Assembly: GCA_033060915.1 (NCBI GenBank)
Contig: CM065378.1
Coordinates: 53,117,001 to 53,181,000, forward strand
DNA: 64,000 bases
Direction of reading: 5' to 3'
From: Euryodendron excelsum
Taxonomy: Eukaryota; Streptophyta; Magnoliopsida; Ericales; Pentaphylacaceae
Shown here piece by piece: positions 56,636 through 64,000 of this stretch (positions within the stretch are counted from its first letter, which is position 1; every line of letters begins with the position of its first letter). Below the pieces are notes generated by a model, which worked only from the letters and a program-made list of their open reading frames with translations, had not been told where the DNA came from and made no database searches. Made by a program: the position numbers and the translations under genes.

Positions 56636-58155
56636 CAAAGGTGCTCTAGTTAACGGTTGTAGTTTTATCCGAGAAGTCCGGAATCATATTTCCTCAAGGA
56701 CCAAGTCCCATACAGGCTCTTGATACTAAACTCCCGCTAAACTAAATTAGATTGAATAGAAATTATGTGAATTAAATCTAAATAAAATACACTAAAAATT
56801 TATTAGGTTTTGATGAGAGTCTTAAATTACTAAACTCTTGTAATGAAAATAAAAGTAATTAATAACTAGGCAATTAAATTAAAGCAAATTGAAACTAAAT
56901 TTAAAGCAATTAAAAGAGATTTGAGTGCAATTGATCCAACTCACCAAATCCTACACAAATTACAATGGAGGATTTTATATCTCAAATCAAGATTCTCATC
57001 ATGGATCCTTGATTCGGGAGATTTCGACTATGAATTCTTGGTTTCTCTCTCAATTAAAATTAGACTTGAAAACTTTTGTGAGATTCTTAGAAATTAACCA
57101 CAAGTTCATCAAACCATGATTATAGATCTAAATTTTCTAAGTCAATCAATTTCAAAAGAGTAGAGAAAAATAAATTGAAAGACAAAATTATGAAATTCTT
57201 ATACCTCCATTGGAATTCATGTAGATCTTTGGCAAATCTTCACAAATGCACCTAAATTGAGAAGCTAGCTACCTGAATCCATCATAAAAGCATGTAAAAA
57301 TGTACAGAAAGGTTGTAGAGATGTAAATCTAAACTTGAAAAATAAAGGTGTTTGATTACAAGAAAAATAAAGAAAAATGTAAGAAAATAAAGGAAAATAC
57401 AAGGAAATGAAGGAAATTTACAAACCCTAACTCTATAATACTCATACAAAGCTAAATCTAAGTTAAAAATGAAGAAAAAAATAAGGGAAAACCCCATGGA
57501 GGAGCTGCTGGCATCGCCCCCTCTTCTAACACTAACCTAAAAAACCCTAATTCTCCAAAAACTTGTCCAAAATTAGGTTTAAAACTCATTTTCTGCGAAA
57601 TGCGTTTGAACAGTGTCCGACGGGCATCCGAAGAGTGTCCAGACGCACTTCAGACACAAAAAATGCAATCTGGAAGTACTGTTCACGTCCGGCCAATGCA
57701 TTTGACCGGTGTTTGTAGTGCGTTCGGGTGTTTGTTCAGCGTCCATATGGGCACTATTCACCGTTCAGACTGGTACTGTTCACGTTTGAATGACCAGCAA
57801 CCTTGAACCTTGATTTTGACTACATTAGAGGTCAATTAAGCTGATTCACATTAGAGGCAAAATTGTAGATCTTGAATTTTTTTCCAATGATGAAAAAATC
57901 TGCTCAATCAAACATCGAAGTAAAACGTTATGGCCATAATACCAAGAAAGTTTAGAATTCTCATCACCAGTTTATTCGTTTTGAATCCGCTTGATCATTC
58001 TTGCTTCTTTTTGCCTTTATTAGCTTCTATAACCTGCAAAACGCACACAAAACATAATCAAACATATATGTAACTAAAATAAGGTAATTAACACTAATCT
58101 AAGTCTAACAAAATACAAATTAAAAGCCTATGATTACACTTTTATGGTATAATCA
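56636..58155. mobile_element. 1.5-kb insertion inside LTR3, possibly a solo LTR
   Basis: LTR3 homology stops at about 56635 and resumes at about 58156, with ATACTT (or AATACTT) on both sides. The segment starts close to TGATCTC and ends ATAATCA, giving TGAT...ATCA ends as in some plant LTRs. Near one end is GGTTGTAGTTTTATCCGAGA, near the other GCAAAACGCACACAAAACAT, both of a kind I recall from abundant short plant LTR elements. Exact boundaries and class are uncertain. Confidence 0.5.
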
Positions 58156-58689
58156 ATACTTCACTCTTCTAAATCATGACTCCAAAGTCTTTTCAAATAC
58201 TTCCAACACCTCCCAAAAATATTTTCGAAGAGCTCTCCTTAACTTGTTTTGTCTAAAATGACTAGACACTTAAGATTTTCAAAAAACTACTTTAAAAAAT
58301 GTTTTCAAAAGCTCACAACCTGAAGATTACCCTAACCTTCTAATAGCTGGGGTTTCCAAGAAAAAATGATACATCAAATAGAACCTTCAAGATTCATAGT
58401 AGGGTTCCAAACCCTAAGTGTTTTCCAAAAACCTTTTCAAAAATCACACCCTTAGGACAATCTTAATCATTCAATGATTGTGGTTTCTTAAGGAAGTTGA
58501 GATATCAAGTAGGGTTCTATAATCCTAAATGCTTTCAAAACCCCAAGGGAAGTGCCTAGCCCATTTTCTAAACATTTTTTCAAATTCATAACCTCAAAAG
58601 AGTTTGGCTTTTCCATAGCTAACCTCTCAAAGGTGATGAGATAGTCAACATACATTTCTTAAGGTGATTCCAAAAAACTTTTAAAAGAC

Positions 58690-59200
58690 AAGTTCAAAAG
58701 AGTTCTTATCTTACTCCAAACCCAACTCCAACTCCAAGATTTTCAAAACAAACTTTAAGAATCTTTCTAAAACTCTCTTAAGTTGTTTTTAAAAATATTT
58801 CCAAACTCCCTTGAGTTATTTTCAAAAACTTTCGAAAACTCTCTTTAGTTATTTCAAAAACATTTCTAAATTCTCTTGAGTTGTTTTCAAAAACTTTCTA
58901 AAACTCTCTTGAGTTTATTCAAAATATTTTCAAAACTCTCTTGAGTTCCAAAAATATTTCAAAACTCATTTGAGTTGTTTTCAAAATCTTTTAAAACTCT
59001 CTTGAGTTGTTTTAAAAACATTTTTAAACTCTCTTGAGTTGTTTTAAAAAGCTTTCCAAAACTCCCTTGAGTTGTTTTAAAAATATCCTAAAACTCTCTT
59101 GAGCTAATTAAAAAATATTTCAAAATTTCCTCAAGTTGATTCAATAAACATTTCAAAACTCTCATGAGTTACTTTTAAAAACACTTCAAAAACATTCCAA
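58690..59200 (+). repeat. array of AACTC-TCTT-GAGTT hairpin units in LTR3
   Basis: About fourteen units spaced roughly 30-40 bp carry the inverted repeat AACTC-TCTT-GAGTT, separated by TTTTCAAAAACTTTC-like spacers. The mirror version AACTC-AAGA-GAGTT occurs in the minus-oriented LTRs (46560-46690, 39940-40300). Confidence 0.75.
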
Positions 59201-60064
59201 GTCTTATTTCAAAGGCACTTTAAAAAATCTCCAAGTCGAAATCAAAGTCAAAACTCTTTTAAGTTTTCCAAAAACTTTTCAAGACTTTCATGAGTCCATT
59301 TCCAATTAGGCCCTAGCCCGAACGACGGATGAGCTGATTATTGCCAAATGAGATACGGAGGTAACCTTTAATAGGTGCTGTCATAATGATTATTTCAAGT
59401 CAAATACCCTTTTAAAACTCCTCAAATCAAACTATCTTTCCAAAATCAAGTTTCAAAAACTTCTAATCTTTCATATATCAAATTTCAAACTCTCTCAAAA
59501 TCCTTCCCAAAAATTTGCATCATTCATTCAAAAAGTGATGAGCAAACCCCCTTTTCAAAATTTTTAAAGTATATATTGCAAGTGGGTATTTAGTAACCGG
59601 TAATTTAAGTGAGTGAACTAAGGGTGATTAGGCATTTGGGTGCCAAAAGGGTGGGGTAGTGTGATGATTTTTGGATATCTTCTTTGTTCATAGCCAACCC
59701 TCGAACCATATATTTTTATTTCGAAGACCAAAACCGAAGTCAAGTTTCAAAAGGGCTTTAAAACACTTTCAAAAAGTTACTAAAAACCTTTTTTCCAAAA
59801 ACCTTCTTAAGAGGTCCATTTTCAAACTTTTTAAAAAAACCTAAGTTTAGTCTTCAGATTACACGTAGTTTTAAGTAACCTAGCACATCTTTAATTATGT
59901 TAGGTGGCAACTCTAAATTTTTTTCAAAAGCCCTTAATCAAATCAAGTTTTTAATTTCAAACCGTTGTTGTACTTGTCCTTTTAGGAGACTAAGTTCTAA
60001 TAGAAAGAGTACCTAGTTTTTCTCGAGCCAAGAGGGCTATGCTGAAAAATCAGGGCGCGACAAT

Positions 60065-60083
60065 TGACGACTCCACTAGGGAC
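60065..60083 (+). other. primer-binding site of element 3
   Basis: TGACGACTCCACTAGGGAC follows the LTR end after two bases. It differs from the intact site of element 2 at a few positions. Confidence 0.65.
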
Positions 60084-61695
60084 TACTTCGAGGGTTAGGC
60101 TGTTAGCATGTCTCTTCACCCTTCACTCACCCAAAATCTCTGGTTACTTTGTCAAGTTTTATCCACTTTTTAAATTTCAAACTAAGTGTTCAAAAGTTTT
60201 CAAAATCATAATTATGTAAAAATCAAACATTATTTTAAAAAATTTTCAAATAGTGTTCAAGGTTTCCAAAAGTCCCATCACTTGTAGTCATTCTAATTAT
60301 TCATGCTCTTGCATTGATTTCCATACTTGTGCTCTTACATTGATCATCCATTCATCTTGCTTTTAGTTTTTTTTTTTTTTAAAATACTAACTCTTTGTAT
60401 TTATTTTGTATACAAACCCTTGTTCACATTTATTTTATACTATGTGAATGCTTTAAACTTCTATGAATGCATGAATGAAACATGATGGATGTTTGTTGTT
60501 GTGCTCTTTCCTCCAATTGTGAAAATTTCACACACACTTGGTGCGAATATGAAGTATTTGCATTCATACTTGCATTATTACCCATTACTACCTTATAGTT
60601 AGAAGGGGGAACAGTATAGTGGTTGTCAGCAGATGCATATCTGTTTCTTACCTGACGACCTATCGGTAGTTCCCCTGCTAGAATAACCAACCAAAGATGG
60701 GGTTCACCATTTCGGGGGTGGACACTGGAGGTTTGAAGATTCGAAAACTTGCTTTTTAGGAATCATTAGTCAACCCCAACCTCATGCTCATGTAGCATCC
60801 ATTGCATAGCCGACCCTCTGCCGGAATTGAGACACACCCGTCAATTTCAAAAACCAAGGAGGAAAGAGCGACAACTTTACATTTCCTTACTCTTGTCCAT
60901 TAAACTGCTTATTTATTATCGTTACACTGCTCATGTATTTATTATGCTATCCATGCATCGTTATCCATGTAGTGACATGAACTCCAAGTTGTTCAAAATC
61001 ATTACACTCTCATACACATGATCAACCTAAAGAGAATGGTCCAAAACCACTTTTGTTCGAATCAAAGCCTACCTAAGCTCCTGAAGGTTTCTCAAGACCC
61101 TTAGGGTTCATGGTATGCATCCAAATGGCATCATTTCAAAGGGGGCCCCAACCCCTCTTTGTTCATGGAGATAGGATTGCAAAGAGGATAAAGGCCAACC
61201 AAGAAGTAAGGTCACTCAACGACTGACCTCAAGAATAAAGAAGGGAGATCTAAAGACTCAAGAGTAGTTTAGGAATCCAATATATATAAGATAAGCAAAA
61301 GTTCCTATGAAAAGTATTTCCCTCTCCCCTTTCAATGTATTTACATTCCATGTACAAAAAGCAATTTAAAAAAATAATAAAATTATTCTCTTTATCTTTC
61401 TCAAATGAATGAAAGCAACAGATCATAGGTATGGTACTGCATGCAGAGGCGAAACTCTATATCCAAAAATGAGAAAACGTCATGCTTAGCTCCCCTCGCA
61501 AGCAGGGGCACTCCTAAGGCATGCATTGTATAAAAATTTTCCAAAAAAAGACACTAACTTTTGCATTGTTTCTTGTCTTTTTACCTTTTCCCTTTCTTTC
61601 CCCTATTTCACCAAGGTTAAAAGCAAGACACGAAAAGATCTCCACACATAGGCCACCATTAGTCTTAAAGGAAAGGAAAGACATAGCTAAAGATC
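60084..61695 (+). other. leader of element 3
   Basis: About 1.6 kb of noncoding leader with the same ordered blocks as in elements 1 and 5, among them CATGTCTCTTCACCCTTC, TTAGAAGGGGGAACAGTAT, CAACCTCATGCTCATG, GAAAGAGCGAC and GAGTAGTTTAGGAATCC. The conservation of a noncoding leader among otherwise diverged copies is notable. Confidence 0.7.
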
Positions 61696-62256
61696 ATGGA
61701 GTCACTTAAAACACCATCTAGTCGACCACTAAAGCAAGGACAAGCCCGGATGATGAAGGAATTAACAGGACTATGAAAAAAGATGATGAAACTAGAGACC
61801 ATATTCTCTATACTTCTATCTCGTACAGGCATAACCTACGTGGAAGAAAAAAATGAGTCAACCTCTTGTCAGGATTTCATCACCCAACCACAACCTCAAT
61901 TCCATGTTACCACACTACTCAACCCTCAAACTCCTATCAACCTTCTTTCTTAGGGTTCAGATGCTAGTTAGACACAAGTTGCAGATGGGCGCACCACTTT
62001 TAAGAAGAAGGCAAAAGTAGAAGACCTAGACTTTACTCCGCTAGCATGCTCTCAAGTAATGGTCTACCATCGGCTTCATCAAACCAAACACTTGGTACCC
62101 ATACCTCCCAATCTTTTTTTCAATCCAATCCTCAAGCCATATAATCCTAGCTTGTCTAAAACATTATACACTAATTTCCCAGACCATAACCTAAAAAGCT
62201 ACCTCACATTGAAATATAAAATCCAAAGCCACACTAGCCCTCAAGTCATCGCCTAG
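61696..62256 (+). pseudogene. shortened gag of element 3 (capsid core missing)
   Basis: ATG 61696 opens a single frame to TAG 62254-62256 with three internal stops. The N-terminus (MESLKTPSSRPLKQGQ, then KKMMKLETI) corresponds in position to the charged coiled-coil start of the element 1 gag. It passes directly to GITYVEE and a Pro/Gln-rich linker, then to DFTPLACSQVMVYHRL, HLVPIPPN and LKYKIQ, which match the C-terminal TLACTQTETYHNLL...LKHKIHNLI part of element 1. The conserved capsid region in between is absent. In the zinc-knuckle region the cysteines are not kept (FPDHNLKSYLTLKYKIQ). Such a product could not build a capsid by itself; it may be decay or a nonautonomous variant. Confidence 0.6.
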
Positions 62257-62285
62257 CCAAAGTCTCTACATCGGGGTTTGGCCCA

Positions 62286-62468
62286 TTGCCTTCACTACCA
62301 CCTCTCCTCGTGATACCCATAACACCTGAGCCCGTTAGGGTTCAAACATACTTCAGCCCTAAAAAGACAAGCACGAAGTGCTGGGCTTTTACACAACTAA
62401 CTTGTACACAAACCATGGCTTATTATGACCTTTTGGAGGTAGGACGCATAAGCCCAATAACAACCTGA
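62286..62468 (+). pseudogene. second gag C-terminal piece, other frame
   Basis: AFTQLTCTQTMAYYDLLEVG matches TLACTQTETYHNLLKN of the element 1 gag, as does DFTPLACSQVMVYHRL upstream. The motif is therefore present twice in element 3, in two frames, which points to a partial duplication. The frame ends at a TGA shortly before the copia-like segment starts. Confidence 0.45.
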
Positions 62469-62481
62469 CCATTATCCTATC

Positions 62482-64000
62482 TGTTACCCAAAAAGCAACC
62501 TAAGAGAGGGGTAAATTGGGTTTATTTGATTTTTACCAATAATAAATAATTTTAACTTATTTAGTAAAATGAGCAAACTCACAAACAAAATGAGAAGTCT
62601 CACAAGATTCAGAGAGTCAACTTATGTAGACAGTTAAATGACCAGACTCAATTAACAATATGAGCAATCTCAAAAACTTTAGAGAAAAACTTTTGTAAAT
62701 AGAGATATGAGGAGAATTAATATACAATATGAGCAATCTCAAAAACTTTAGAGAGTAGATTTCATAAACAAATATATGAGCAGACTCTATACTCTAACTG
62801 AGTAATCTCATACACTTTAGAAAACAATTTCAATATATGATACTTGATCAAACTCAGTTTCACTTCTTTAAGAAGAATTTCAAGGCAAGATATTCAACTT
62901 AAATATCAATTAAACTCATGCAATAATAGAGTAAGTATGGATCAATCATACATAGTTAAGTATGACAATCAAATATAGATAATCTAAAGCATATGCAAAG
63001 AAGAGATAGCAATAAGAGAGTATGACAAACTGATGTTATCGTGGTTTGGTCACCCCCAGACCTAGTCCACTCCCTAAGGCTCATTCCTTGAGATTTTCTT
63101 GTCCACTATATCTAAATCTAGAATACAGTACATTAGCCTTTCCCAGGCGCTAGTCCTTCCTTCACAAGTGCCCCTCACACTCCAACTAGTTGAACCCAGG
63201 TATTAGTCAAACCCAAAACCAAGCTCTATCCCCAAGCTAGTCTCTCTCTTAGAAGAAGAAAGATCAAGAGTACAATCACTCTTGATTTACAAAAATTTCT
63301 CTCATAAAATAGATTTGCCAGTGAAACTCAAAGAAACTACAAGAATAAACTTTGTGAAGGCTTAAGAATTTTGCAAGATGAAAATTTCACTTTCAGAAAA
63401 TAAATTTTCTGGGTTTTAGTTCCTTGCAGCTATGTATGCATATATATAGCTTCAATTCTTGTCTTTCTCTTCTAGCCGTTAGATGAGATATTTGTCAATA
63501 TGTTGTTATTAATATTAGCTTGATCTCAATCTTTATAGGCTCCTCAATCTTCATTGCTGGATTGTCTTTTGAATAGAAAGTCTTCTATTATTTGAATTTG
63601 CAGCAATATAGAGTTTCCTTGTTTGACAAATATAATCTTTAAAGGCACCTCAATATGGTTGCTGAAGTGTATCTTGAATTCAAAAAGCTTCCATAACTAA
63701 AGGTTTTATCTTGAATTTGAAAAGCTTTTATTATTGAAATATTCACCTTGAATTCAAAAAGCTTCCACACCCAAAAATATTCATCACATTGAGTTTCCTT
63801 TCATGACAATATAGATCTTCCCTTTCTTTGTATTATTGTCCTTTGAAGAAGTCTTAACCCAAAACATATATAGCATCTTTCCTTTAATCTTTAGTCAATC
63901 TTCAATATATCTTTAAGCAAATCTTCTACAGTCTTCAAGATATCCCTTTAGAATATTTAACATATCTCTTTAGAATATTCTTGTTTGCTGGCAAATATCT
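62482..64000. mobile_element. tentative copia-type (SIRE-like) LTR, runs off the window
   Basis: A sharp change follows TGTTACCCAAAAAGCAACC, with AGAGAGGGGTAAATTGGGTTT, imperfect ~80-bp units with GAGCAATCTCAAAAACTTTAG (62570-62830), then a TTATCGTGGTTTGGTCACC block and a CATATATATAGC TATA-like stretch. This series is known to me from SIRE/Maximus-like copia LTRs and resembles 12280-13560. The right end is outside the window. Confidence 0.4.

Larger units (their letters stand above)
53655..60062 (+). mobile_element. 5' LTR of element 3 (LTR3), plus strand, U3 start missing
   Basis: It ends CAGGGCGCGACA at 60062, directly before a PBS, so it is a 5' LTR. It runs opposite to element 1 and aligns, inverted, with 45408-49200. 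U3 modules of the CGTCTTCAAG...CTTAAGATG type are near 53732-53763, the TATA box at 54887 and AACTC-TCTT-GAGTT hairpin arrays at 58690-59200. The left ~700 bp of U3 are lost. It holds a C run at 55103 and an insertion at 56636. Confidence 0.7.

Overview
The window looks like intergenic DNA from a flowering plant with a large, repeat-rich genome. It is AT-rich, has no intact cellular gene, and consists mostly of nested LTR retrotransposons plus several small DNA transposons with clear target-site duplications (TSDs). No tRNA, rRNA or CRISPR was seen. Lineage names come from motifs read by eye, without database searches.

Left flank (1-13845): old noncoding DNA. It holds a 20-codon fragment resembling an N-terminal exon of plant PRMT5, a hAT-type MITE (2638-3000, perfect 8-bp TSD), a worn giant LTR with a duplicated core promoter (4255-6900), a hAT-like element (8077-8816, 7/8-bp TSD), a probable further DNA element (10615-11153), a palindromic MULE-type MITE (11292-11858, perfect 9-bp TSD) and a tentative copia LTR (12280-13560).

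Centre (14510-38638): one complete but decayed giant element on the minus strand, flanked by the TSD TTATG. Its LTRs are about 4.8 kb, and the primer-binding site (PBS), polypurine tract, gag and long LTRs fit the Tat/Ogre side of Ty3/gypsy. From its 5' end it carries a leader, gag (nine in-frame stops, no frameshift), about 2 kb without recognisable coding, and then, on the opposite strand, an apparently spliced plant-mobile-domain (PMD) gene (seven stops, no frameshift). No protease, reverse transcriptase, RNase H or integrase is present, and there is no room for them. A younger solo LTR of the same family (21539-26770) sits inside the PMD gene. The whole element lies inside an older related LTR (13846-14509 + 38639-40433).

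Right part (38639-62480): more members of the same superfamily in both orientations. They include an LTR entering at 40434 that holds a 2.57-kb solo LTR of another family (42166-44735, TSD AAGAC), a minus-strand LTR with PBS and leader (44930-49200), a plus-strand leader with a shortened gag (49205-51276), and a plus-strand LTR, PBS, leader and shortened gag (53655-62468). The last is cut off by copia-like sequence running to the window end.

The most interesting signals are (1) the pol-less body plan of gag plus an antisense spliced PMD gene, (2) arrays of small stem-loops in the LTRs whose stems change in a compensatory way between units and between diverged copies, including one class with a conserved asymmetric two-base bulge, and (3) short gag variants that seem to have lost the capsid core while keeping the leader.
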